Part shown: positions 16,908 to 24,934 of the stretch, one piece after another
How the letters are laid out: the number at the start of each line of letters is the position of its first letter
Numbering within the stretch: the first letter of the stretch is position 1
Source of the DNA: DASZMX01 sp035551475
GTDB taxonomy: Bacteria; Verrucomicrobiota; Verrucomicrobiia; Limisphaerales; Palsa-1400
NCBI GenBank assembly: GCA_035551475.1
Contig: DASZMX010000125.1
Location: forward strand, 1-64,000
Direction of reading: 5' to 3'
Length of the DNA stretch: 64,000 nucleotides
Position numbers and translations under genes: made by a program
The notes under the pieces: generated by a model
Seen by the model: only the letters and a program-made list of their open reading frames with translations
What the model was told of the DNA's origin: nothing
The model's database searches: none

Positions 16908-17857
16908 AGGTCAGCGTCCTGATTCCCACGTATAATTATGGCCGATACCTCGCGGAAGCGGTGGAGTCGGTGCTCTCCCAGGATTTCACGGATTTTGAGT
17001 TGTTGATCATGGACGACTGCTCGACTGACGACACGGCCACAGTGGCGCGCCGTTATGCGGCCCGCGACGCGCGCGTCCGCTTTGCCGTGCAGACGCAAAA
17101 TGTCGGCATGGTCGAAAACTGGAACCATTGCTTGCGCGAGGCGCGGGGGGAGCATGTGAAATTTTTGTTTGGCGATGACCGGCTTTGCAGCCCGTCGGCG
17201 TTGCGCAAGTTGGTCGCATTGCTGGAGCAAAATCCATCCGCCACCCTCGCCGCCTCCGCGCGAGTGATCTTCGACGAAAATTCGCGGCCCGTTGATCTTT
17301 ACCGCGATCTGCCGGACGGCCTGCACGAGGGGCGCTCGGTCATCGCTTCGATTCTGCGGCAGGGCGGCAAGAATATTGTGGGCGAGCCGTCGGTGGTTTT
17401 ATTTCGCAAGCGGGACGCGTCGCGCGGGTTTGATCCGCAATACAAACAAGTCGTGGATGTAGAAATGTGGTTTCATCTTCTGCAAAATGGCCGCCTCGCC
17501 TACACCACCGAGGCGCTGTGCGGCTTTCGCGTGCATTCGCTGCAAGCCACCGAGCGCAATTTTGTTAGCGGCGTGGCGTGGCGGGAATACGTGCAATATT
17601 TTTCCTCTTACGCGTTGCAACCCTGGATGCCGCGCGACGCGATTTGCGCCATCCTGTTCCGCGTCCGGCGGTTGCGTAGCGCGGAACCTTCCGCTGCGGC
17701 CTGGGTGGAGCGATTGCAGCAGCGCCTCGGACCGGGCTGGCGCTGGGCCTATGCGTGGCACGTCCTGAAATACCGTTTGGCCAAGCCGTTTCACAACCTG
17801 CGCCATTCGCTGGCGAAGCGGCGGTTCCGCGCGGCTAATGCAACTTCTTTTTCTTGA
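16904..17857 (+). CDS. Glycosyltransferase family 2
   Basis: A 317-residue GT-A enzyme with a classical start, VSVLIPTYNYGRYLAEAVES, then LLIMDDCSTDDTATVA and VGMVENWNHCLREARGEHVKFLFGDD, whose 'GDD' is the DxD-like metal site. The acceptor half has VDVEMWFHLLQNG, the general-base region of many GT2 enzymes. It is the last plus-strand gene of the cluster. Its 3' end overlaps the convergent fucosyltransferase gene by 23 bp, so no separate terminator fits between them. Confidence 0.87.
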   Translation: MKVSVLIPTYNYGRYLAEAVESVLSQDFTDFELLIMDDCSTDDTATVARRYAARDARVRFAVQTQNVGMVENWNHCLREARGEHVKFLFGDDRLCSPSALRKLVALLEQNPSATLAASARVIFDENSRPVDLYRDLPDGLHEGRSVIASILRQGGKNIVGEPSVVLFRKRDASRGFDPQYKQVVDVEMWFHLLQNGRLAYTTEALCGFRVHSLQATERNFVSGVAWREYVQYFSSYALQPWMPRDAICAILFRVRRLRSAEPSAAAWVERLQQRLGPGWRWAYAWHVLKYRLAKPFHNLRHSLAKRRFRAANATSFS

Positions 17858-18755
17858 CCGGTATCCAGCGCCCGATTTGCAGCCACTGGCGCCGCGTTGA
17901 GACGGGTTGGATTTTCGCGGTGAAAATCTTTTCGAATTGATTAAGCATCCGGTCGATGTCAAACGTGGCGTTCGGCGTATTGTGATGGAAATAAGGACGC
18001 TGCATGTATTCCAGATACTTCGCGTCATCCTGGTCGAGTTCAATGATTTTTTCGATTAGCGCGTCCTCGCTCGGAAAATCCGCGTAGTTGAGAAAGCTCT
18101 GGGGATTGAATTCCTCGCTGATGCGCGGGTCGCCCCAATAAATGGGCAGGCAGCGCGCCTGCATCGCTTCCACGATTTTTTCCGTCGTGTAGCCGGGAAT
18201 GGCGGCATTTTCAAAAGCGATGTTGAACTTGCACGTTTTGAGAAACTCCTGTTTATGCTGCGAGCCCGGCGGCAGCGTGTAGCCGGTGTTGTTGAGGGCC
18301 GTGCCGACGGAATCCACTTTTTTATATTGGGAAAGGCGCTGGAAGAATTCAATGCGCCGGCGCGTCTTTTTCGGGTGGGCATTGCTCACGACAAAGCCGC
18401 AAAAGCGCGTCTTGGCCGCCATGATGGCCGCCCAATCCTCTTTGCCTTTTGTTAACAGCGCCGCGCTGCCGGTCAAAAGATAATAGGGCAATCGAAAGTG
18501 GGCGGGGGACGAAAGGTAATGCGACGTGAAGGCGTAATCGCATTCCGACCAATCCGGCAAATCCGCCTCGATGCCGAAATATATTTTGACGCAATTATAA
18601 ATGCGATGCGCGTGCTGCTTGGGGTCCGCGTAAAACAAGAAATCAGGCCCGTCGCAAATTTCCACGTCGAAGCGCCGCCGCAGCAGGTTGCAAAAAAAGT
18701 TCTGGTTCTTGTTGAACCCCGGCCAAAAATCGCAGAAATCAATTTTTACTTTCAT
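17835..18755 (-). CDS. GT10 family alpha-fucosyltransferase-like protein
   Basis: A 306-residue protein with the signature of the GT10 (alpha-1,3/1,4-fucosyltransferase) donor domain at residues ~181-209: FENAAIPGYTTEKIVEAMQA followed by CLPIYWGDP, corresponding to the family motif FEN...YvTEK..nal..g.vPvv.G. FVVSNAHPKKTRRR (about 121-134) is another conserved stretch, the region for GDP-fucose phosphate contacts. The frame stays open upstream, but the ATG at 18755 overlaps the preceding gene's stop (ATGA) and begins a natural N-terminus (MKVKIDFCDFWPGF). The lysine-rich C-terminus (PVKKKKLH) could bind membrane. Related enzymes transfer fucose to GlcNAc or glucose; the true acceptor is unknown. 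Confidence 0.85.
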   Translation of the reverse strand: MKVKIDFCDFWPGFNKNQNFFCNLLRRRFDVEICDGPDFLFYADPKQHAHRIYNCVKIYFGIEADLPDWSECDYAFTSHYLSSPAHFRLPYYLLTGSAALLTKGKEDWAAIMAAKTRFCGFVVSNAHPKKTRRRIEFFQRLSQYKKVDSVGTALNNTGYTLPPGSQHKQEFLKTCKFNIAFENAAIPGYTTEKIVEAMQARCLPIYWGDPRISEEFNPQSFLNYADFPSEDALIEKIIELDQDDAKYLEYMQRPYFHHNTPNATFDIDRMLNQFEKIFTAKIQPVSTRRQWLQIGRWIPVKKKKLH

Positions 18756-19876
18756 GCTAATTCGCGATACAGCCGCAGCGTATTTTCCGCCGAGACCGCG
18801 AGGGAAAACGCCTGTTCCACGCGGGTGTGCGCCGCTTCCGCCTCCTTCGGCGTCACGCGCGTTTGCTCTCTCATGGCCTGCGCCAATTGCGCGATGTTCT
18901 CCGGCTCGACCAGGCGCCCGAGGCGGCCTGCGGCAAACGCTTCGGGAATTCCGTCCAGGGCCGATGCGATGACGGGCGTGCCGCAGGCCTGCGCTTCGCA
19001 GACCACCAGGCCCAGCGCCTCCGTTCCGATCTGCGGATGCACCAGGCAATCCAGCGCGTTCATCACCAGCGGCATTTCGCCGACGTGCCCTGTCAGCCAG
19101 GCGCGCCCCTCCAGCCCGAGGCGTTTGATGTCTTCCTGCAAGACGGCCTCCATGCCGCCGCGCCCGATGATCAAGAACCGGCCGCGCGGAACTTGCGCCG
19201 CCGCCTGCAAAAATTCCCGCTGTCCCTTGCCGCGCGGAAAATCGAAGCTGCCCACCACGCCGAACGCGAAATCCCCGGGTTTCAAGCCGAGTTTGCGCCG
19301 CATTTCTGTGGCGTCCTGCGGATGAAACCGCGCGGTGTCGATGCCGCCGTAAATCACCCGAATTTTGGAGAAATCCCCGCGCATCGGCCCGCGGGCCCGG
19401 CGCTCCTCCTCGGGGGAATTGGGCTCGTACACGCCTTCGCGCAATACTTTTGCCACAAATTCCGACACCGCGATGATCGCGTCGCATTGCCCCAATAAAA
19501 ACCGCCGGCTGGCCCATGAGCCGGGGCTCTTGGCGAGGTGCCGGCTCAAAATTATTTTTGGCCGCACTCCCGAAAGTCGCGCCGCCAAAACCGTGGGCCA
19601 AAGATCGCGTCCATGATGCCCATGCGCGATTTGCGCTTTTTCCCGCCGCAAAAGGCGCGCGGAATTCAGGACAAAACTTCTTCCTGTGTCAAAAAACGGC
19701 GCGCCCAGTTCATTGATGGTTTTTTGAAAGGCCCGTCCACGCGGTCCGGCCAACACCACCCGTTGGCCGAGCCGATGCAGTTCCGCGGCGAGCTTGACGC
19801 ATTGGTCATCCGTTCCGCCGCCGGTCAGCAAGGAATTGAGATGAACGATGCGCAGCGCCGGGGAGTGCGGCTTCAT
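18752..19876 (-). CDS. Glycosyltransferase family 4
   Basis: A 374-residue GT-B enzyme. RIVHLNSLLTGGGTDDQCVKLA is the N-terminal glycine-rich loop, VYGGIDTARFHP the linker into the donor domain, FAFGVVGSFDFPRGKGQ the donor-domain start, and CLVHPQIGTEALGLVVCEAQ the EX7E-type nucleotide-sugar motif. The longer frame upstream to 19996 is arginine/proline-rich noise, so I start at the ATG at 19876, which overlaps the previous stop (ATGA). It is second to last in the five-gene minus-strand operon of glycosyltransferases. Confidence 0.87.
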   Translation of the reverse strand: MKPHSPALRIVHLNSLLTGGGTDDQCVKLAAELHRLGQRVVLAGPRGRAFQKTINELGAPFFDTGRSFVLNSARLLRREKAQIAHGHHGRDLWPTVLAARLSGVRPKIILSRHLAKSPGSWASRRFLLGQCDAIIAVSEFVAKVLREGVYEPNSPEEERRARGPMRGDFSKIRVIYGGIDTARFHPQDATEMRRKLGLKPGDFAFGVVGSFDFPRGKGQREFLQAAAQVPRGRFLIIGRGGMEAVLQEDIKRLGLEGRAWLTGHVGEMPLVMNALDCLVHPQIGTEALGLVVCEAQACGTPVIASALDGIPEAFAAGRLGRLVEPENIAQLAQAMREQTRVTPKEAEAAHTRVEQAFSLAVSAENTLRLYRELA

Positions 19877-20676
19877 GAGGGCTTGGCGTTGGGCGTCAAG
19901 TATTGGCTGAGGCCGCGCTCGCAACGCACGCGTTGGGCCCGGATGGTTTCCTCCAGGCGCGCGCGGCTTTCCTCCGCGCGCTGGCGGTCCAGCCACGAAT
20001 GGTTCAAATGATAGACAATCGCATGGCCGCGCACAAATTTTCGGACGCGGCCCAAATGATAGAGCCGCACGCCAAAGTCCGCGTCCTCGTGGCCCCAGCT
20101 TTCATACCCTTCATCGAAGCCGTTCACGGCCACCGCATCGTCGCGCCAAAAAGCCATGTTGCATCCCAGAATGCCCTCGCGATTGGTTCCTTTGGTCACG
20201 AGCGGAAACGGCAGGCGAATGCCTTTGGTCCAGCCGGTGATTTTGCCTTCTGCCATCCACATGAGAATGGGCGTGGCGCCGATCGAGAACATTTTTACTT
20301 TGCTTTGGCGCACATAACAGCGCCGTCCCTGCACCCAATATCCGGGCTCCGCCAATTTGGCATGGTCGGCAATAAATTCGGCGTGCGGCACGCAATCGCT
20401 GTCCAGCAGCACAATGTAATTCCCCTTGGCGGCGGCGAGGCATTGATTGAGCACGGGCGTCTTCTGGCCCTCCTGCTCCTGGCGAAAATATTTGACAGGG
20501 AGAGGTGCGTCTTCATTCCAACGCTCCACCACGCCGTGAGTTGTGACGTCGCCGCCATCGTCCGCGATAATGATTTCCATGGGCGCCTCGGTTTGGCGCC
20601 GAATGCCGGCGAGCACCTTGGCCAGCGCGTCGGGCCGGTCGTAACTTGAAATGATCAGTGAGATAGTTGGTTTCAT
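19873..20676 (-). CDS. Glycosyltransferase family 2
   Basis: A 267-residue GT-A protein: ISLIISSYDRPDALAKVLAG, IIIADDGGD, YIVLLDSDCVPHAEFI (DSD metal site) and GFDEGYESWGHEDADFGVRL, the ED motif that marks the catalytic base. This pattern resembles GT2 enzymes with a galactosyltransferase-like C-terminal half, as in chondroitin/hyaluronan-type polymerising enzymes. ATG at 20676 is chosen from the ATGA overlap with the upstream gene; the 75 upstream codons in frame look non-coding. Confidence 0.87.
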   Translation of the reverse strand: MKPTISLIISSYDRPDALAKVLAGIRRQTEAPMEIIIADDGGDVTTHGVVERWNEDAPLPVKYFRQEQEGQKTPVLNQCLAAAKGNYIVLLDSDCVPHAEFIADHAKLAEPGYWVQGRRCYVRQSKVKMFSIGATPILMWMAEGKITGWTKGIRLPFPLVTKGTNREGILGCNMAFWRDDAVAVNGFDEGYESWGHEDADFGVRLYHLGRVRKFVRGHAIVYHLNHSWLDRQRAEESRARLEETIRAQRVRCERGLSQYLTPNAKPS

Positions 20677-21611
20677 CTTGGCAATCCCATTTCCGCCGGG
20701 CACCGCTGCCAATGCCAGCGGCGCAGCGCCGTCGAGACCTTCCAGGCGGCGCGCCAGCCGGGAGCGCGGCCCAGCGTCAGCAACGTCGCGGCGCCGGAGG
20801 ATAACGAGTTGACGGCCAGGCGCAGCAGTAATCCAAGGCGCAGAAGAGCGCAAGTCAGCGGCGCATGGTTTTTGGAAAAATACTGGTAGCGCGAACGCCA
20901 ATATTCGATGCGCGCAGGGGCCGGCGTTTGTTTGGCGCTGCGGCCCTGCTCATGCCACACCTCGACCTGTGGCAGATGCCAGACCTGCCAGCCTGCGCGG
21001 CGCGCCTGCAGGCAAAAATCGGTTTCCTCGAAAAAGAAAAAGAAACGCTCATCCAGCCCGCCCAGGGCGCGCCATAATTCCATGCGGATGAGCATGAACG
21101 CGCCCACCACCGATTCCACGAGCAGCGGCTCCGCCAGCGCGCGTTCCTTGCCCGGATAGCGGTGCGGAGCCAGGCGCCGGAGCAGGGATTTGTTCAAAAG
21201 CTCCGTGGCCAGCGAGGGAAAATTGGCAATGGCGTTTTGGGGCGAGCCATCGGGATTGAGCAGGCGGGCGCCCGCCACCCCGCATTGCGGGTGGGTGGTC
21301 ATCCAGGTCACGGCAGCGGCCAGCGCATTGTTTTTAAGCCGCGCATCGGAATTGAGGAGCAGCAGAAAATCGCCCTCGAATCCCCGGGCGCCCGCGTTGT
21401 TGGCGCGCGCAAACCCGAGGTTGCTCTCCGACCGAATATACGTGAGGGCGGGAGACATGTTTTTCATCGCCTCCTCCGTGCCGTCGGTGGAGGCGTTGTC
21501 CACGACGACGATTTCCTTATTGAAATCATCTTGACTATCCAGAACCGATTGCGCCGCTGCGCAAGTCAGGGCGCGGGTGTTGCGCGTCACGATGACAACC
21601 CGGATTTTCAT
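20673..21611 (-). CDS. Glycosyltransferase family 2, rhamnosyltransferase-like
   Basis: A 312-residue enzyme of the rhamnosyltransferase-like GT2 branch: VVIVTRNTRALTC, IVVVDNASTDGTEEAM, LGFARANNAG, FLLLLNSDARL (NSD metal site), VVGAFMLIRMELWRALGGLDERFFFFFEETDFCLQARRAGW (ET/D catalytic region). These motifs are those of WbbL/RfbF-like enzymes. A hydrophobic C-terminal stretch (LRLGLLLRLAVNSLSSGAA) may be membrane-associated. The ATG at 21611 overlaps the previous stop (ATGA). Confidence 0.88.
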   Translation of the reverse strand: MKIRVVIVTRNTRALTCAAAQSVLDSQDDFNKEIVVVDNASTDGTEEAMKNMSPALTYIRSESNLGFARANNAGARGFEGDFLLLLNSDARLKNNALAAAVTWMTTHPQCGVAGARLLNPDGSPQNAIANFPSLATELLNKSLLRRLAPHRYPGKERALAEPLLVESVVGAFMLIRMELWRALGGLDERFFFFFEETDFCLQARRAGWQVWHLPQVEVWHEQGRSAKQTPAPARIEYWRSRYQYFSKNHAPLTCALLRLGLLLRLAVNSLSSGAATLLTLGRAPGWRAAWKVSTALRRWHWQRCPAEMGLPR

Positions 21612-22396
21612 GCCGCCGGAGCCTTCGCTTCCCGCGCGGCATCCACCGCCTTGGCGTAGCGGGTCGCGGTGTAAAACGCCGTCATCCACGCGATATAATA
21701 ACCCTGCCAGCCATCGAGAAAACCAAGGCGCAAAATGTAGCCGCGAAAGAACCGCCACATTGGACGGAAGGCCAGCGCGGCCCGCCCCGCGCGGCGGCCG
21801 GCGCGCGTTTGTTCGTGCCGCAGAAAATCCTCACTGAACGCGATGATCTTGGTGACTTGATGATCGATGGATTCCGCGTTGTAATGCAGCAAATTGTGAT
21901 GCAGGCGGGCAATTTTGCCGCGCACCTGCAATTTGTCGTGCGGATCAATGCCCGCCCACTCCGCCGCGCCGCGTTTCCAGAGGCGAATCGAGCGGTCGGG
22001 ATACCAGTCGCCGTGCCTGATCCAGCGTCCGCGAAAGGTCGTCAGGCGCGGAAAGCTGAAGGCCGCATAGGCGTTGGCGCGCGCTTCATCGGATAAAGTC
22101 CGCTGAATTTCCGCGCGCAATTCCGGCGAAACCGCTTCGTCCGCGTCCAACCCCAGCAACCAGGGCTGGGCGGCTTTGGCGGCGGCGGAATTTTTTTGTT
22201 TGACGTGCCCTTTCCAAGGCTCGCGAAAAACCCGCGCGCCGTGGCGCAGGGCGATTTCCTCCGTGCCATCCTGGACGTCGTCGTTCAGCACCACGATAAT
22301 TTCGCGCACCCAACCCGTGACGCTGGCAAGCGCGCGCCCGATGCGTTTGGCCTCGGCGCCGGAAATGATGCAAACCGAAATTGGCAGTTCGTCCAT
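21608..22396 (-). CDS. Glycosyltransferase family 2, WaaE/KdtX-like
   Basis: A 262-residue enzyme similar to the LPS core beta-1,4-glucosyltransferase branch (WaaE/KdtX): ISVCIISGAEAKRIGRALAS, IIVVLNDDVQDGTEEIA, KNSAAAKAAQPWLLGLDADEAVSPEL (DAD metal site), WYPDRSIRLWKRGAAEW and HHNLLHYNAESIDHQ. The C-terminal half has hydrophobic, aromatic segments (RFFRGYILRLGFLDGWQGYYIA) that suit a membrane-bound enzyme acting on a lipid-linked core. First gene of the minus-strand operon; 99 bp separate it from the divergent GT9 gene. Confidence 0.87.
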   Translation of the reverse strand: MDELPISVCIISGAEAKRIGRALASVTGWVREIIVVLNDDVQDGTEEIALRHGARVFREPWKGHVKQKNSAAAKAAQPWLLGLDADEAVSPELRAEIQRTLSDEARANAYAAFSFPRLTTFRGRWIRHGDWYPDRSIRLWKRGAAEWAGIDPHDKLQVRGKIARLHHNLLHYNAESIDHQVTKIIAFSEDFLRHEQTRAGRRAGRAALAFRPMWRFFRGYILRLGFLDGWQGYYIAWMTAFYTATRYAKAVDAAREAKAPAA

Positions 22397-22440
22397 TGTT
22401 GCACGGCCAGTGTAATGTTCAGCCGAGGCAAGTCAGGCAG

Positions 22441-22457
22441 AAAAACCGCTGGTTTTT
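22441..22457. terminator. Small A/T-flanked hairpin between divergent genes
   Basis: AAAAACC (22441-22447) and GGTTTTT (22451-22457) form a perfect 7-bp stem with a 3-base loop. It sits in the divergent gap between two glycosyltransferase genes, where a terminator is not expected, so it may instead be a regulatory or chance element. Confidence 0.2.
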
Positions 22458-22495
22458 GATCGTCAGCCGAGGGTGGGCTGCGGTAACAACTCCGC

Positions 22496-23500
22496 ATGAC
22501 CGATGGAACCAGCGACTTTTTGCGGCGCACGCGCGGCGCGCGCAAGATCCTGGTGGTGGACCTCGGTTTCCTGGGCGATTCCGTGCATCTGATTCCCGCG
22601 TTGTGGGAGTTGAGGCGGCAATATCCCGGCGCGGAATTGCACACGCTCTCGGCGCCGGTGGGCGCGGAGATTCTCGCCCTGGCGCCGTGTGTCACGCGCG
22701 CCTGGGCGTATCCGCTGGGGGCGGATGCGCCGCCGTGGTGGCGGCAAGGCGGCCTGATCGCCGCATTGCGGCGCGAGCGATTTGATGTCGCGTATAACTT
22801 TAGCGGCGCGGACCGAACCATTTTTTTGACAGCCTTGAGCGGCGCGCGGGAGCGGTTGGCGCAGGAGGGCGGACGCCGTCATTTTTGGAATCGATGGCTG
22901 ATCCCGAATTGGGTGGCGCGGCGCGATCGTAATTTGCCCATTTACGAACAGCGCCGGCAGGTTCTCGTCGCGTGCGGTTTTTCGCTGGAGCCGGCGCGGT
23001 TCGATCTGGCCTTGCCGGCGGAGGCGATGGCTTGGGCTCGTCAGGCGGCGTCGGGGCGGCCGGTGAATTTGTCCATCAACGCCAGCGGCGCCATCAAGGA
23101 ATGGCCAGTCAGCCATTGGGCGGAACTCGTGCGCGGACTATGGCGGGCGCGGCCGGATCTCACATTCGTCGCCGCATGCAGCGGCAAAGCTCGCGAACAG
23201 GAGAGGTTGCAAGCCCTGGCGGCGGCTCTCGGTGACGCGCGGTTGGCGACCTTTCCCGGTCTGGGCATCCCGCGTTTGGCCGCGCTGCTGCAAAGCTGCC
23301 GCCTGCATATTGGCTCCGACTCTGGGCCGCTGCATCTGGCGCTGGCGCTGGGCACGCCGACGCTGGCGCTTTTTCGTCAATACGAAGGAATGCAGGAATG
23401 GTTTGCGCAGGGCAACGCGCATCGCGCCTTGATCGCTTCCGACCTGGCGGACATTGCCAGCGAGGCCGTGACCAGTGAAGCGTTGAGCTTGCTAAACTAA
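22496..23500 (+). CDS. Glycosyltransferase family 9 (heptosyltransferase-like)
   Basis: A 334-residue GT-B enzyme of the ADP-heptose:LPS heptosyltransferase family. ILVVDLGFLGDSVHLIPALWELR is the N-terminal acceptor-side motif, FDVAYNFSGADRTIFL follows, and the donor domain has NLSINASGAIKEWPVSHWAELV and the signature LHIGSDSGPLHLALALGTPTLALF. GT9 enzymes build the inner core of lipopolysaccharide, which fits the WaaE-like gene opposite it. Its final 9 bases overlap the convergent KamA gene. No other LPS core genes are in the window. Confidence 0.88.
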   Translation: MTDGTSDFLRRTRGARKILVVDLGFLGDSVHLIPALWELRRQYPGAELHTLSAPVGAEILALAPCVTRAWAYPLGADAPPWWRQGGLIAALRRERFDVAYNFSGADRTIFLTALSGARERLAQEGGRRHFWNRWLIPNWVARRDRNLPIYEQRRQVLVACGFSLEPARFDLALPAEAMAWARQAASGRPVNLSINASGAIKEWPVSHWAELVRGLWRARPDLTFVAACSGKAREQERLQALAAALGDARLATFPGLGIPRLAALLQSCRLHIGSDSGPLHLALALGTPTLALFRQYEGMQEWFAQGNAHRALIASDLADIASEAVTSEALSLLN

Positions 23501-24736
23501 TTCCGCGTCCAGCGCGTGGTTCCACTTGGAAGGCAGGGGGCGCCCATCGCGGTCTTCCGGGTATTCGAAAATTTTGCCCTCGAAATTTCGAATCACGACG
23601 CGGTCGGCATTGCGGCTCAGAACGTAATCGGGATTGATCGGCACTTTGCCGCCGCCACCCGGGGCGTCAATCACATATTGGGGCACGGCGTAGCCGGTGG
23701 TGTGGCCGCGCAAGCCATCCATGATCTCAAGTCCCTTGCGGACGCTGGTGCGCAGATGGGCGGAGCCTGTGATCAGATCGCACTGGTAAATGTAATAAGG
23801 TTTGACGCGGCACATCAGCAGCTTTTGCACGAGGGCGCGCATCGTCGTCACATTATCGTTGACGTGCTTGAGCAGGACGGATTGGTTGCCCAGCGGCACA
23901 CCGGCGTCGGCGAGGCGGCCGAGGGCGGCGCGCACTTCAGTCGTCAATTCGCGCGGATGATTGGTGTGGATGCTGATGAACAGCGGATGATATTTTTTGA
24001 GCATCGCGCAGAGCTCGTCCGTGATGCGCTGCGGCAAAAAGATGGGAATGCGTGTGCCGATGCGGAGAAATTCCACATGCGGAATGGCGCGCAGACGGCT
24101 CAGGAGATATTCCAATTTTTCATCGCCGAGCAGCAGGGGATCGCCGCCGCTGAGGAGCACATCGCGAATGGTGGGGGTGTTCTGGATATACTCGAGCTGG
24201 CGTTCGAATTCAGGATGAAAATCGTAGCCGCTGGCGTTGCTGACCAGGCGCGAACGCGTGCAATAGCGGCAGTAGGACGCGCACCGGTCTGTCACCAAAA
24301 ACAACACGCGATCGGGATAGCGATGCACCAGCCCGGGCGTGGGCGAATGGCTGTCTTCACCGCAAGGATCGTTGAGTTCCCAAGGCGCTTCGTGAGTCTC
24401 CTCGACGCGCGGGATCACTTGGCGGCGGATCGGGCAATGCTCGTCCGTCGGATCGATTAAATTGAAAAAGTAAGGCGTGATGCCGAGCGCCAGCTTTTTG
24501 TTCGCCAGCATCGTGCCCGCGTATTCCTCCGGAGTGAGGGTGGGCAGAAGCCGTTGCAGGTGTTCCAGCGAATTGATGCGGTGTTTGAGCTGCCAGCGCC
24601 AGTCGTTCCAATCCCGGTCGGAAACATCGTTCCAGAAGCCGCGTCCGGCTGATTTAAATTCCTTCAGTTGATTAAAGGTGGAGGTTTCCAGAGCCGCGCC
24701 CGTGTCAGGGTCTTCCGCCAGTGCATTGCTTTGCAT
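23492..24736 (-). CDS. kamA: KamA family radical SAM protein (lysine 2,3-aminomutase-like)
   Basis: A 414-residue radical SAM, PLP-dependent aminomutase. The iron-sulfur motif CxxxCxxC is Cys152, Cys156 and Cys159 in RCASYCRYCTRSR. The PLP lysine lies in DAPGGGGK (Lys364), and the two aspartates that bind the substrate amino group in true lysine 2,3-aminomutases are present in YIYQCDLITG and YVIDAPGGGG. Length is that of the clostridial enzyme rather than of the shorter EpmB. The reaction would convert L-alpha-lysine to L-beta-lysine; the beta-lysine could enter lysine fermentation or serve as an osmolyte via an acetyltransferase. No such partner gene (kamDE, ablB) is adjacent, so the pathway is open. 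Confidence 0.87.
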   Translation of the reverse strand: MQSNALAEDPDTGAALETSTFNQLKEFKSAGRGFWNDVSDRDWNDWRWQLKHRINSLEHLQRLLPTLTPEEYAGTMLANKKLALGITPYFFNLIDPTDEHCPIRRQVIPRVEETHEAPWELNDPCGEDSHSPTPGLVHRYPDRVLFLVTDRCASYCRYCTRSRLVSNASGYDFHPEFERQLEYIQNTPTIRDVLLSGGDPLLLGDEKLEYLLSRLRAIPHVEFLRIGTRIPIFLPQRITDELCAMLKKYHPLFISIHTNHPRELTTEVRAALGRLADAGVPLGNQSVLLKHVNDNVTTMRALVQKLLMCRVKPYYIYQCDLITGSAHLRTSVRKGLEIMDGLRGHTTGYAVPQYVIDAPGGGGKVPINPDYVLSRNADRVVIRNFEGKIFEYPEDRDGRPLPSKWNHALDAELV

Positions 24737-24889
24737 CGTTGGAAGGGAATATAATTTTGCTCAGGCTCATGTCAAGCGAGGGGCGCAAGTTGGTTGACGA
24801 TCAGGGAAAATCGAGATGCAAAATAAGGCGGGGCCGGACGTTTGAATGCTGTGTTAGTTGCTGCAAACAAATAGATTGCGCAATCAGGC

Positions 24890-24919
24890 TTGGAAACCGC
24901 GCCGGGCGATTGGTATAGT
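24890..24919 (+). promoter_or_regulatory. Possible promoter of the Tat-exported propeller gene
   Basis: TTGGAA (24890-24895) and TATAGT (24914-24919) are 18 bp apart and end 15 bp before the ATG at 24935, in the divergent gap between the KamA gene and the propeller gene. The -10 match is good, the -35 moderate. Confidence 0.4.
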
Positions 24920-24934
24920 GTAAAAAAGCACGGC

